Shown here one piece after another: positions 15,671 to 24,369 of a DNA stretch of 64,000 nucleotides. The notes below the pieces were generated by a model, which did not search any database, was not told the DNA's origin, and worked only from the letters and a program-made list of their open reading frames with translations. This stretch comes from Luteolibacter sp. Y139 (GTDB taxonomy: Bacteria; Verrucomicrobiota; Verrucomicrobiia; Verrucomicrobiales; Akkermansiaceae), in contig NZ_JBBUKT010000002.1 of the NCBI RefSeq assembly GCF_038066715.1, positions 62,001-126,000 of the forward strand, read 5' to 3'. How positions within the stretch are numbered: the stretch's first letter is position 1; every line of letters starts with the position of its first letter. Made by a program: the position numbers and the translations under genes.

Positions 15671-17062
15671 ATGCCTGAAATGAACGAAGCGGACCTTCCA
15701 CCGAACGTGAAGGCCCTGTATCTGAAGGCCCGCAGTGCCGTTCAGACCAATAATTACGGCTACGCCATCAAGCTGCTGCAAAGCATCCTGAAGGATGCTC
15801 CAACCTTCCTTGTCGGGCGCCAGGCGCTCCGGCATTGCGAGCACCTCCACACCGGCGGCCCGAAGAAGACTGCCAAGGTCTTCGGTTTCAAGACCGGTGG
15901 CGTGGGCCTCATGAAGGTCGCCAGCCAAGTGAAGAAGGATCCCGCCGCCTCCCTCGTGATGATCGAGGAGGAACTGGAGAAGGATCCCTACAACCCGGAA
16001 GCCAACGATTTGCTTTTCGAAGCCTTCAACGCAATGGGGCTGCCGGATAGTGCCGCCTTCGCGCTGGAGACCGTTCGCAAGGGCCATCCGGAGGAATCCA
16101 AGCTGCTTCACAAGCTCGCCGAATTCTACCTTCACCGTGAGGATCCGGCGAAGGCTGCCGAGGTCTACCGCGACATCATCAAGCATCACCCGACCGACTC
16201 GGTCGCGATCAAGGGTGAGAAGGACTGCACCGCCCGTGCCTCGATGCAAAAGGGCGGCTGGAGTGAAACCGCCAGCATGGCGGACCTTGCGCGCAACAAG
16301 GGTGAGGCTGCCGAGCTCGATGCCGCCGGCAAGACCGGTCTGACCCGCGATCAGCTCGAAGATCGCCGCGATCGTCTCATCCTGAAGTACAACGAGGATC
16401 CGAACCAGCTTCCGATCGTCAAGGATCTGGCCAGCATCTTCGAGCAGCTCGAAGACTGGTCCAACTCGCATACCTTCTACTCGTGGGGCTTCAGCCTCAG
16501 CAACGGTGACGTGGCGCTGCAGACCAAGGCCGGCCACATGAAGGACAAGATGGAGGAGCAGCAGCTCAAGGATCTGGAAGCGCGTGCCGCTTCCAATCCC
16601 GACGACCCGGAAGTCCAGGCCATGCTTGCCGAGCGCAAGTCGTCCCGCGTCGCCGAAATGGTTGAGGAAGCCAAGGCTCGCGTCGACGCCAACCCGACCG
16701 ACCCGACGCTCCGCTATCAGCTGGGTCAGGCTTATTTCAATGCCGGCGACTACAGCAATGCCATCCCTCACCTCCAGCAGGCCAAGCGCAACCCGCACAT
16801 CCAGTCGAAGGTGCTGCTGCTGCTCGGCCGGACCTTCAAGGAGAAGGGCATGCTCGACATGGCTGCCAAGCAGCTCGCCGACGCGCTCGGCGACCTTGTC
16901 GGCATGGACAACGTGAAGAAGGAAGTCCTTTACGAGAAGGGCCTGATTCACGAGCAGATGGGCGACAAGCAAGGCGCGCTCGATGCCTTCAAGCAGATCT
17001 ACGAAGTCGACTACGGCTATCGTGACGTGGCCCAACGCGTCGAGTCGTCGTACGGCGGCTGA
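15671..17062 (+). CDS. TPR-repeat protein, 463 aa
   Basis: ATG at 15671 (MPEMNEADLPPNV) is chosen; the longer frame would read through the gspD terminator. There is no signal peptide. Tetratricopeptide-type helices are visible throughout (ALYLKARSAVQTNNYGYAIKL; LHKLAEFYLHREDPAKAAEVY; LRYQLGQAYFNAGDYSNAIPHL; YEKGLIHEQMGDKQGALDAF), with a charged coiled stretch near 260-360. It is likely a cytoplasmic scaffold for protein-protein contacts. Position after the T2SS operon may be coincidental because it has its own transcription unit. Partner unknown. Confidence 0.8.
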   Translation: MPEMNEADLPPNVKALYLKARSAVQTNNYGYAIKLLQSILKDAPTFLVGRQALRHCEHLHTGGPKKTAKVFGFKTGGVGLMKVASQVKKDPAASLVMIEEELEKDPYNPEANDLLFEAFNAMGLPDSAAFALETVRKGHPEESKLLHKLAEFYLHREDPAKAAEVYRDIIKHHPTDSVAIKGEKDCTARASMQKGGWSETASMADLARNKGEAAELDAAGKTGLTRDQLEDRRDRLILKYNEDPNQLPIVKDLASIFEQLEDWSNSHTFYSWGFSLSNGDVALQTKAGHMKDKMEEQQLKDLEARAASNPDDPEVQAMLAERKSSRVAEMVEEAKARVDANPTDPTLRYQLGQAYFNAGDYSNAIPHLQQAKRNPHIQSKVLLLLGRTFKEKGMLDMAAKQLADALGDLVGMDNVKKEVLYEKGLIHEQMGDKQGALDAFKQIYEVDYGYRDVAQRVESSYGG

Positions 17063-17120
17063 TCGCTTCTGAATTCAAATTTGAAAGGGCGCGGAGGTGA
17101 GAGCCTCCGCGCCTTTTTTT
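17060..17120 (+). terminator. Rho-independent terminator, copy 1 of a duplicated segment
   Basis: GGCGCGGAGG (17088-17097) pairs with CCTCCGCGCC (17104-17113), followed by seven T. The segment begins at the TPR gene stop (TGATC) and includes ATTCAAATTTGAAA. A near copy lies at 17761-17820. Confidence 0.9.
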
Positions 17121-17162
17121 GTGGGATGGGGAGGTGCTCCGCTGTCGACTAACAGCTCTGCA

Positions 17163-17270
17163 ATGCTGGAAGGCCTCAGGCTTTTCGCGGCCTGCGATCA
17201 TGAGCTCGTCGAACCGGGAGAATATGAGCGTTACGAGTGTGATGGGATTCTGTTCAGTGGTGGCCAGTGA
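17163..17270 (+). pseudogene. 35-codon ORF, possible remnant of a YwqK/MORN-like gene
   Basis: ATG at 17163 encodes 35 residues ending YECDGILFSGGQ; its TGA overlaps the GTG start of the next gene (GTGA). The end resembles the D-G-x-x-F-S-G start of MORN-type repeats, as in VPFSGILFA of the following protein. It may be a leader peptide coupled to that gene or a broken copy. No ribosome-binding site stands out. Low confidence that it is translated. Confidence 0.3.
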
Positions 17271-17707
17271 AGAGGGTCGACATTGAAGACTGCGAATTAG
17301 GTGACGACATGGTCCTTTTTGAGGGGGTGCCCTTCAGCGGCATTCTCTTCGCGTTGCATGACGATGGAATCATTGCCTATGAACATGAATTCCGAGACGG
17401 CTTTCCAGACGGCATCTCCAAGGATTGGCATCAGAATGGAGTGCTGCGGAGAGAGGCGTGCTTCAAATGGGGGCGCGTGGATGGGTTGGTAAAAGAGTAC
17501 TACCCGAACGGAGAAAGGATGCTGGAAAAGGAAGTCGAGTTTGGTGCGACAGTCGCCCTGCAGCGATGGGGTGAGGAGGGCCGGTTGGTGGAAGATTGGG
17601 TCGTGGATCTGGACTCGGCCACGGGGAGATACGTGGAAAGATGCCGGAGGGAAGTTGCCGAGCTTGGCTCGCGCTTGAACGTTGGTTCAAGGCCGGGGGA
17701 GGATTGA
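17267..17707 (+). CDS. MORN-type repeat protein (YwqK antitoxin-like family)
   Basis: 146 aa from GTG. It contains MORN-variant repeats with the family rhythm: GVPFSGILFALHDDG, HEFRDGFPDGISKDWHQNG and KWGRVDGLVKEYYPNGE. Such proteins are annotated as YwqK-family antitoxins, though most have no proven toxin. No toxin partner is adjacent. No signal peptide is present. Its base composition is less GC-rich than its neighbours, and it lies between two near-identical terminators, so it may be a transferred or inserted cassette. Confidence 0.68.
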   Translation: MKRVDIEDCELGDDMVLFEGVPFSGILFALHDDGIIAYEHEFRDGFPDGISKDWHQNGVLRREACFKWGRVDGLVKEYYPNGERMLEKEVEFGATVALQRWGEEGRLVEDWVVDLDSATGRYVERCRREVAELGSRLNVGSRPGED

Positions 17708-17760
17708 TCCGCTGCATCCGAGATCCGGGAAGGATGCCGAGGCGATCCTTTCCCGGCAGC

Positions 17761-17820
17761 TGATCACTTTTGGATTCAAATTTGAAAGGCGCGGAGGGGG
17801 ATGCCTCCGCGCCTTTCTGT
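17761..17820. terminator. Bidirectional terminator, copy 2 of the duplicated segment
   Basis: GGCGCGGAGG (17788-17797) pairs with CCTCCGCGCC (17804-17813), followed by TTTCTGTT on the plus strand and, on the minus strand, by TTTCAAATTT. It can therefore end both the YwqK-like gene and the convergent cytochrome peroxidase gene. It repeats the segment at 17060-17120, including the TGATC and ATTCAAATTTGAAA parts. Confidence 0.85.
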
Positions 17821-17843
17821 TGGGACGGGGAAAGCAGTCAAAA

Positions 17844-19193
17844 TCACTGCGCTTGATAGCGGAAGGGATCCTGAAATTTCTCGTCGGTGGTCACCGTGGT
17901 ATCGGTGAGGGTCTTGAGGAAGGCGACGAGGGCGGCCTTCTGGGCGTTGGTCAGGTTGAGGCGGCGGGGTTGTCCGCCGTTGGGGCCGCCGGGGGGATTG
18001 CGGAGCGGGGCGGAGAGGTTCGGGTGGTTCACCACGCCGCTGTTATAGAATTCGACGACTTGCTCGAGCGTGGCGAAGCGACCGTCGTGCATGTAGGGCG
18101 CGGTGAGTTCGATATTTCGCAGCGACGGCACCTTGAAGAGTCCTTCATCCTGGATCCGGCCACTGATCGCGCCAACGCCCTTGTCGATGTAGGGGTTCTC
18201 GAGGCCGTTGTTGAAGATGAGGTTGCCGGGCACGAAGTTATCGCTGCCGTGGCAGGCGTTGCAGTTGCCGGCGCCATTGAAGATGGCGCGCCCCTGGTTC
18301 TCCTGGGCGGTGAAGTTGTTGAAGTTGGGGACCCCCAGGTCATACTTCGAGCGGCTGGAAATGATCGAGCGGACGAACTGTGCGAGCGCCTTCGAGATGC
18401 GGTCGCTGGTCACGGCGGGTGTTCCGAAGGCGTCGGCGAACAGCTCGGCGTAGAAGGGTTCGGCTGACAGTCGTGTGACCAACAGATCGAGGGTCATGCC
18501 CATCTCGACGCTGTTTTGAATCGGCTGGAGTACTTGGTCTTCGAGCGTCGCGGCGCGCTCGTCCCAGAAGTAGTGTTCGCGGAGGTAGTACTTCGCGCTG
18601 GTGAGTCCCATCGAGTTGCGACCGGTCAGGCCGCCGGCGAAGCCGACGCTGAATGTCTTCGGATCCGAGAAGCCGTGGGCGGCCTGATGGCATGAGGCGC
18701 AGGAGATGGTCTGATTGGCCGAGAGCCGCTTGTCGTAGAAGAGTGCGCGGCCGAGGGTGGCACCGGCGTTGGTGGTGGCGTTGTTGGCCGGGGTATTGTC
18801 CTGGGCCACGATGGGCGGTGCCAGCAGGTGGGCGGGCAGGGTGGGATTCGCGTAGTTGAAGAAGGTCGCCGGCAGGAGCAGGGCTGAGTCCGCATCCGAG
18901 GAAACGGTGCCGGCTTCGTCGGAGTTCAGGCGGAAAAAGCGCCGCGAGCCATTGAGGGGCATGGGAATGCTCAGGGAGCCATTGAAGACCCGGTAGGTGG
19001 CTCCATTGGTCCAGTCGCCAAGGTGATCCGAAGTCTGGACGCGCCAGGCGTGATTGCCCGGGTCCTGGACATCGAGAACGAGCTGATTGCCCGCCCTGCG
19101 CGTTTGCACGGTGGCCGCTTCGGCGGGGGCCTGCACGGGCACCTGGGCTGCGGCGGGGAGGGCGGTGACAGCGAGAAGGAGGAGCTTTTTCAC
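17844..19193 (-). CDS. Di-heme cytochrome c peroxidase / MauG-family protein
   Basis: 449 aa from the GTG at 19193, which gives signal peptide MKKLLLLAVTALPAAAQ; a longer frame to 19223 would bury it. Two c-type heme motifs are present: CASCH (first domain, after LGRALFYDKRLS) and CNACH (second domain), with the family signatures NSMGLTSAKYY, FKVPSLRNIELTAPYMHDGRF and LVAFLKTLTD. It is a periplasmic electron-transfer enzyme reducing peroxide or oxidising a partner protein. Residues about 30-90 carry an extra W-R-V-Q-T-S-x-x-L-x-x-W ... FFRLN module, unusual ahead of a CcpA/MauG domain. It is a single gene with a shared terminator at its end. Confidence 0.88.
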   Translation of the reverse strand: MKKLLLLAVTALPAAAQVPVQAPAEAATVQTRRAGNQLVLDVQDPGNHAWRVQTSDHLGDWTNGATYRVFNGSLSIPMPLNGSRRFFRLNSDEAGTVSSDADSALLLPATFFNYANPTLPAHLLAPPIVAQDNTPANNATTNAGATLGRALFYDKRLSANQTISCASCHQAAHGFSDPKTFSVGFAGGLTGRNSMGLTSAKYYLREHYFWDERAATLEDQVLQPIQNSVEMGMTLDLLVTRLSAEPFYAELFADAFGTPAVTSDRISKALAQFVRSIISSRSKYDLGVPNFNNFTAQENQGRAIFNGAGNCNACHGSDNFVPGNLIFNNGLENPYIDKGVGAISGRIQDEGLFKVPSLRNIELTAPYMHDGRFATLEQVVEFYNSGVVNHPNLSAPLRNPPGGPNGGQPRRLNLTNAQKAALVAFLKTLTDTTVTTDEKFQDPFRYQAQ

Positions 19194-19296
19194 GGTGTCA
19201 CCGAAGCCCCAATCCCGCCTCAAGGGCGAGGAACTTTACCTTTCCTTCACATCCGGGCGGCGACTTTTACTTTCGCCTAACGGGAGAGCCCGCGGA

Positions 19297-21552
19297 CTAC
19301 TTCGCCAGCCGCTTTTCGAGGGCGAGATCCGGTGCCGCGCCGCGCTCGAGGGCATTGTGGTAGAACTCAAGTCCCTGCTTCTTCTTGCCCTGCTTGGCGT
19401 AGAGGAAGGCGAGGTTGAAGTAGGGATCAGGCATGGCGTCGTTGAAATCGATCGCCGCCTTGAATTCCTTTTCAGCTTCGTCTTCCTGACCCATGTCGAA
19501 GCAGAGCTTGCCGAGCACGACCCGGCCTTCGGCATGGGTCGGGGCGAGTGTCACGCTGCGCTTGAGGGCTTCCTGAGCCTCCGCGTAGTCGCCGGTCTGC
19601 ATCAGCGAGTAACCGAGCATGCGGTGGGCGTACGGGTTGTTGCTGTCGATGACGGTGGCGTTGCGGAAGGCCTTGGCGGCTTCGGCAGGGTCGCTGAGTT
19701 TCAGCTGGACCACGCCTTGCATGCACATGGTGCCGGTGTCGCCCGGGTTGTGATCGAGCACCATTTCGAAGAGCTCGCGACAGGATTGATAGCGGCCGGC
19801 CACGAAGGCGCGGGTGGCAGCGTCGATGTAGGGACGGTTGCCGCCTTCGAGTTCGGCGATGCTGGCATCGACTTCCGACTGCGGGCGACTGCCTGAGAAG
19901 ACGAACTCATCATCGACGCGATGGCCGCGGTCCTTCACGAGTTCCATTTCCTGCGGGCTGAGCGCCAACTCGGAGCCCTTGAAGAGGTCGAGGGCTTCCT
20001 TGATCTTCTCATCCTTCTCGGCCTTGTCGCCCACGACGTCGACCAAGAGCTCGGCGGATTGACGGCGACGCTCTTGAATCCGGAGCTGCTTTTGGATGAT
20101 GCCCCGTAGCATTTCCGACTCCGCGGGATCGGCACCCTTGGCGGAAAGGGCGGCCGTTTCGGTACGCAGGCGGCGTTCAAGTTCCTCGATCCGCTGGTCC
20201 TGGGCGGCCTTGTCGCGCTTGAAGGCGTTGATGTTGTCCTTCGCCAGGGCAAGGTCGCGCATGGCCTCGATCAGCTCGTCCTGGGTGGCGTTGTGATCCT
20301 TGTTGAGGCGCTCGATGGCTTCCTTGGCATCCCGCAACTGGTGGGCGAGATCCATGTTCTGATCGATGACCTTTTGAATCCGGTCGCCATCCTCGCTGGC
20401 GAGCAGGGCTTTCATCTGATCGCGCTCGCGAAGCAGGCCATCGCGTTCTTCGCGCAGCGCATCGACGTCCTTCTTCAAGGAAGCGAGGCTGCTTTCGAGG
20501 CCGGCGATCTTCTGATTGGCGCGGGCGAGTTCGTCGTTCTTGGCGCGAAGTTCGTCCTGCATCGCGCGAAGCTGCTTCTGCTGGCCGGCGATGACGTCGT
20601 TCTGGACCTTGCGCTCCTGTTCCAAGTTGCGTTCCAGGTCGGCGGCCTTTTGGGCGAGGCGACCACGCTCGACATTCAGGGCGTCGGTCTGGGCACGGGC
20701 ATCGCGCGTTTCCTTTTGGCTTTGGGAGAGCGCCTGGGTCACGGCTGCGCGTTGGCGTTCGGACTCCTGCAGCTTGCCGTTGATGCTTTTCAACTCGTCC
20801 TGCATCGGCTGCTCGGCGAAGCGGGAGCGGAGCTGCGCGAGTTCATCCAAGGCGCGCTTGCGTTCGGCTTGGGCGAGATCGCGCTGCCTCGCCATATCGC
20901 GGGCGGCGGATGCTTCGCGGTCGGCTGCATTCGGGTTCGGAGTTTGGTTCTGATTCTGACCCTGGCTCTTGTTCGAGTCGGCCAAGTCGGACTCCAGCTC
21001 CTTCACACGGCTTTCAAGCTCGGCGATTCTCCGGGTCTCCAGAGTCTCGACTTCACGAGCAGGCTGCACGGGAGCGGCCGGGATGCCATTGTTCAGCGGG
21101 CGGGGGGCTTCGCCCTCGATCACGCCGGTCTTGGCTCCGCCTTCGAGTTCGGCGATTGCTTGGTTCTTGCGTTTGTTTTCCTCAAGCGCGAGGGGGCCGA
21201 CGCTATCGATGGTCTCCTGGGTCTGGGTGCGGCGTCCGGTGACCATCTCCGGCTTCCAGAGCGGGTAGTAGGAGGAGACCTTGCCAAAGAGCTCGCGGGC
21301 ACGAAGCAGCTTCTCCAAGGCGTCCGCATACTTCTTCTCGCCCTGCAATTTCTCGGCATCGCGAGATAGCAGCCAGCCTTGGAAATAGACGTCGGAGGGG
21401 TCGAAATTCGACGGTGCTTCCTTGCTCGGCGTGAGTGGGCCGGGCTGGATCGGGCCGGGCTGTTCCTGTGCGGTCGCGGAGAGTCCGGCCATGCCGATGG
21501 CACAGGCTAACAATCCGGCGCGGCCGGGAAAACGGAAGCGGCTCCGACTCAT
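19297..21552 (-). CDS. Exported coiled-coil protein with C-terminal TPR repeats
   Basis: 751 aa. Signal peptide residues 1-28 (AGLLACAIGMAGLSATAQ). Residues about 50-115 hold a module YFQGWLLSRDAEKL ... WKPEMVTGRRTQTQE shared with the 197-aa protein at 23069-23662. Residues about 165-510 are a long coiled coil rich in Glu, Arg, Gln and Ala. From about 570 there are TPR helices (ATRAFVAGRYQSCRELFEMVL, NPYAHRMLGYSLMQTGDYAEAQEAL, GRVVLGKLCFDMGQEDEAEKEF). A structural or scaffold role in the periplasm is likely; I do not recognise a named family. Confidence 0.75.
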   Translation of the reverse strand: MSRSRFRFPGRAGLLACAIGMAGLSATAQEQPGPIQPGPLTPSKEAPSNFDPSDVYFQGWLLSRDAEKLQGEKKYADALEKLLRARELFGKVSSYYPLWKPEMVTGRRTQTQETIDSVGPLALEENKRKNQAIAELEGGAKTGVIEGEAPRPLNNGIPAAPVQPAREVETLETRRIAELESRVKELESDLADSNKSQGQNQNQTPNPNAADREASAARDMARQRDLAQAERKRALDELAQLRSRFAEQPMQDELKSINGKLQESERQRAAVTQALSQSQKETRDARAQTDALNVERGRLAQKAADLERNLEQERKVQNDVIAGQQKQLRAMQDELRAKNDELARANQKIAGLESSLASLKKDVDALREERDGLLRERDQMKALLASEDGDRIQKVIDQNMDLAHQLRDAKEAIERLNKDHNATQDELIEAMRDLALAKDNINAFKRDKAAQDQRIEELERRLRTETAALSAKGADPAESEMLRGIIQKQLRIQERRRQSAELLVDVVGDKAEKDEKIKEALDLFKGSELALSPQEMELVKDRGHRVDDEFVFSGSRPQSEVDASIAELEGGNRPYIDAATRAFVAGRYQSCRELFEMVLDHNPGDTGTMCMQGVVQLKLSDPAEAAKAFRNATVIDSNNPYAHRMLGYSLMQTGDYAEAQEALKRSVTLAPTHAEGRVVLGKLCFDMGQEDEAEKEFKAAIDFNDAMPDPYFNLAFLYAKQGKKKQGLEFYHNALERGAAPDLALEKRLAK

Positions 21553-21690
21553 AGGGCGCGCACGCTAGGAAAGCCCGCGCTCCGCAGCAAGGGGGAAATC
21601 CGGACCGTTAGAGGGTTTCCGGGGGCTTGCAAATCCCTCGTAATCACATGGTCATCCCGGGTCGCGCGCAATGCCCGATGGCTTTGGGAT

Positions 21691-22548
21691 TCAAATGCTT
21701 CCGAGGGCGAGTCTGACGGACTCGGAAAGCGGGGTGGTGGGGCGTCCGAGCAGCGTGCCGAGCTGGCGATCGTCATCAAAGAGAGCCCCGCGAGATGCGG
21801 CTGCATCGCTGTCTGCGAGGAGTGCTGCGAAGTGCTCTGGCAAACCGGCTTTCAGGAGGAATTCGCGATAGTCCGCTTCCGGCAGATCGCGGTAGGGGAT
21901 CTCCTTGCCGCTTTGCCGGGAGAGCTCCGCGGCGAGCCCGGCGAGGGTGTAGGCCTCGTCTCCCGCCAGCTCGAAAATCTGGCCCGGCTCGACGGGGCTG
22001 GCGAGAACGACGGCCGCGGCTTCCGCATAGTCCGCCCGTGCTGCGGAGGAGATGCGGCCACTACCCGCGCCGCCCACCAAGGCTCCGTGGGCGAGTGCCG
22101 AGGGAATCGAGGCGGTGTAGTTTTCCGTGTACCAGCCATTGCGGAGGAGCGCGAAGGGGAGGCCGGAGGCTGACAGGTAGTCCTCCGTCTGCCGGTGCTC
22201 GTCGGCGAGGCCGAGCAGCGAGCGATCCGCGTGGAGCACGCTGGTGTAGGTCAGGAACTTCACTCCTGCGGCTTTGGCGGCATCGATGACGTTGCGGTGC
22301 TGGCTGAGGCGCTTGCCGACCTCGTTGGATGAAATCAGGAGGAGTTTCTCCACGCCGGACAGCGCGGCTTCAAGCGTGGCGGGGTCATCGTAGTCTGCCT
22401 GACGCACCGTGATGCCGAGGCCGGCGAGGTCGGTTGCCTTCACCGGGTCGCGGACGAGGGCGACCACCTGGTCGGGACGCAGGCGGTTCAAGAGGTGGTC
22501 GATGACGAGGCGGCCGAGCTGGCCGGTGGCTCCGGTGATGGCAATCAT
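21691..22548 (-). CDS. qorB: QorB-like NAD(P)H:quinone oxidoreductase (NmrA/atypical SDR family)
   Basis: 285 aa. N-terminal Rossmann motif [12 protein letters not shown] (residues 4-15), then ALVRDPVKA and [30 protein letters not shown], and late [11 protein letters not shown], the pattern of E. coli QorB (YtfG). It would reduce quinones with NADPH. It is divergent from an HxlR-type regulator with a palindromic operator between them, the same arrangement as qorB/qorR (ytfG/ytfH) in other bacteria. Regulation by redox-active or quinone compounds is inferred from that parallel. Confidence 0.85.
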   Translation of the reverse strand: MIAITGATGQLGRLVIDHLLNRLRPDQVVALVRDPVKATDLAGLGITVRQADYDDPATLEAALSGVEKLLLISSNEVGKRLSQHRNVIDAAKAAGVKFLTYTSVLHADRSLLGLADEHRQTEDYLSASGLPFALLRNGWYTENYTASIPSALAHGALVGGAGSGRISSAARADYAEAAAVVLASPVEPGQIFELAGDEAYTLAGLAAELSRQSGKEIPYRDLPEADYREFLLKAGLPEHFAALLADSDAAASRGALFDDDRQLGTLLGRPTTPLSESVRLALGSI

Positions 22549-22649
22549 GGTGGGTAGGATTCGGGTTGATGTAGCATCGCTGGGATGCTTGGTTCCTATT
22601 CGATACCGAGTTCCCGAGGTGCCGCAAGAGGGGCTTTTTTTGGAACCCG

Positions 22650-22665
22650 GTTACTTTGGAGTAAC
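22650..22665. promoter_or_regulatory. Palindromic operator between qorB and the HxlR regulator
   Basis: GTTACT TTGG AGTAAC is a perfect inverted repeat (6-bp arms, 4-base spacer). It ends four bases before the regulator ATG at 22670, in the 121-base divergent intergenic region. HxlR-family dimers typically bind such GTNAC-type dyads. Its position suggests autorepression plus control of qorB. Confidence 0.65.
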
Positions 22666-22669
22666 TGCC

Positions 22670-23065
22670 ATGAGCCTGCCTTTTCCACCTGTGGCCCCGG
22701 GGTCGGACCTCGCGTGCAAGTGTCCGGTCCGGGATGTGCTGGATCGTATCGGCGATCGATGGAGCCTGCTTGTCCTGCTCGTGATCGCGCCAAAGACGCT
22801 GCGGTTCACGGAAGTGAAGCGGGCGATCGGCGATATTTCGCAGCGGATGCTTTCCCAGACGCTGAGGACTCTGGAGAAGGATGGCTACGTCTTGAGGACG
22901 GTCTATCCGACCGTGCCGCCGAAGGTGGAATACTGCCTGACGGATCTGGGCCGGTCGTTGCTGGCAAGGATCGATCCACTGGTGGAGTGGGCGAATGCCC
23001 ACCACGACCAAGTCCGCCAGGCACGCGAGTCGTACGTCCCGCCGCCGGCGGCCACGCCTTTGTGA
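22670..23065 (+). CDS. HxlR-family transcriptional regulator (QorR-like)
   Basis: 131 aa from the ATG at 22670, right after the operator. Conserved HxlR features: [19 protein letters not shown] with Cys near the N-terminus (two, at KCPV and upstream LACK), then [33 protein letters not shown] (winged helix) and VEYCLTDLG. The N-terminal Cys is the redox/electrophile sensor in relatives such as YodB and QorR. It likely represses qorB and itself. It converges on the next gene with only three bases between stops. Confidence 0.88.
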   Translation: MSLPFPPVAPGSDLACKCPVRDVLDRIGDRWSLLVLLVIAPKTLRFTEVKRAIGDISQRMLSQTLRTLEKDGYVLRTVYPTVPPKVEYCLTDLGRSLLARIDPLVEWANAHHDQVRQARESYVPPPAATPL

Positions 23066-23068
23066 GGC

Positions 23069-23662
23069 TCAATTGTCTTTTTGAGGAAGCGAAGAAAGGA
23101 CCTCTTTCGTTTGCTTGAGCCGCCCTTTCACCATCTCCGGCTTCCAGTCAGGGTTGTTGCTGGCGACCTGCTCGAAAAGCTTAAGCGCCCGCTCTAGCTT
23201 CTGACGACTGTCTGTGACCTTGCCTTCCGTTTTCAACTTCTCGGCATCGCGAGAAAGCAGCCAGCCTTCGAAGTAGAGGTTCGACGGATCTGCCAGAAGT
23301 TCGCTGTCGGCATCCTGAGGGACGGCAGATTTGTCCGACTCTGCTGCTTGGAACTTCCGGTTTTCTTCTATCTGCGCGTCCTCCAGGCGCTGGATCTCGC
23401 GTTGCAGTTCCACGAGCCGGGTCATGGCTTCCTTGGTGTTTCCGGTCCTGCCGCGCTTTTGATCCTCCATCACACGTCGGGAAAGCTCCTTGCTCTCGGC
23501 GAGCAGGCGGCGCAGGGCTTCATTGCGCTCATCGTAGGCACGGCGGTCGTAGGCCGGTTTTTCGGTCTTTTCCTGGGCTGGGGGAACGGGAGGCTCGACT
23601 CCCACGGCTAGGTGGGGGCCAAGGGCGGACACGGCGGCGAGAAGGGAGAGGAACCGGGCCAT
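23069..23662 (-). CDS. Exported protein with GWLLSRDAEKL module, 197 aa
   Basis: Signal peptide MARFLSLLAAVSALGPHLAVG. Residues 40-110 are a charged helical region (RNEALRRLLAESKELSRRV; LVELQREIQRLEDAQ). Residues about 125-195 carry LYFEGWLLSRDAEKL ... WKPEMVKGRLKQTKE, the same module as the N-terminus of the 751-aa coiled-coil/TPR protein at 19297-21552. The two look like a paralogous pair or partners, separated by the qorB/regulator pair. Function unknown; periplasmic by prediction. Confidence 0.65.
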   Translation of the reverse strand: MARFLSLLAAVSALGPHLAVGVEPPVPPAQEKTEKPAYDRRAYDERNEALRRLLAESKELSRRVMEDQKRGRTGNTKEAMTRLVELQREIQRLEDAQIEENRKFQAAESDKSAVPQDADSELLADPSNLYFEGWLLSRDAEKLKTEGKVTDSRQKLERALKLFEQVASNNPDWKPEMVKGRLKQTKEVLSSLPQKDN

Positions 23663-23721
23663 AGGGTGCCCAAGCTAGGGAAAGGCCGGTCGAAGGATCA
23701 AGGCGGGACTTTCCAGCCGCC

Positions 23722-24369
23722 CTACCGCAGGAGCTTCTCCGGGACCTCGATGACCCGGTCGGCGGGCGCGACGAACAGCCGGTCGCCTTCCTCCCGGTCG
23801 ACGATGGCACCGCCGGTGAACGTGCCGAAGGAGGGGAGGACGAGGATGTTCCGGCGGAGGAGGAAGCAGGGGAGGCGGAGGGAGGTGCGCTTGCCGTCCG
23901 CGATCTTGGCGACGGGGTGCCAGTGGGCGGCGACGACCGGGACGCCTTCCGGTGCGTCGGCGGGATCGTGGACGAGATGGACTCCGGAGTGCTCGATGGA
24001 TGGGACGGCATTCAGCCAGTCAGGAAGGCGATGGAGTTTTCGATCGTGGTTTCCGATCACGAGCTGGAACGGCAGGCCGATTGTGTATAACCACGTTTCC
24101 AGCAAACGTTCGATCTCGCTGGAAAGCCCGGCGGGGGAATGAAAGAGGTCGCCATTGATCACAATCCGGGTGGCGCAGACTTGTTCACATATTGTTCCCA
24201 ATCGGTTCAGATCCGCGCCGCTGTCGCCCTCGGGGATGGCGAGACCTTTCGCTTGAAACGCAGTCGCTTTGCCGAGGTGGAGGTCGGCGACGACGAGTGT
24301 GCGGTCGGGAAGGAGGACGGCCTTTCCGGGGAGCAGTTCCAGCGTTTGATTGAAGTGGTTGAGAATCAC
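23722..24369 (-). CDS. pdeM: Ligase-associated DNA damage response metallophosphoesterase PdeM
   Basis: 215 aa from a GTG that overlaps the helicase stop (GTGA). Calcineurin-type metal motifs: VVADLHLGKA (D-x-H), INGDLFHS (G-D), IGNHDRKL (G-N-H-D) and AAHWHPV (H-x-H). The family is a Mn-dependent nuclease/phosphoesterase found in a four-gene set with an ATP-dependent DNA ligase, an exonuclease and a DEXH helicase. Only the helicase accompanies it here. A longer upstream frame inside the helicase gene is not supported. Confidence 0.88.
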   Translation of the reverse strand: MILNHFNQTLELLPGKAVLLPDRTLVVADLHLGKATAFQAKGLAIPEGDSGADLNRLGTICEQVCATRIVINGDLFHSPAGLSSEIERLLETWLYTIGLPFQLVIGNHDRKLHRLPDWLNAVPSIEHSGVHLVHDPADAPEGVPVVAAHWHPVAKIADGKRTSLRLPCFLLRRNILVLPSFGTFTGGAIVDREEGDRLFVAPADRVIEVPEKLLR

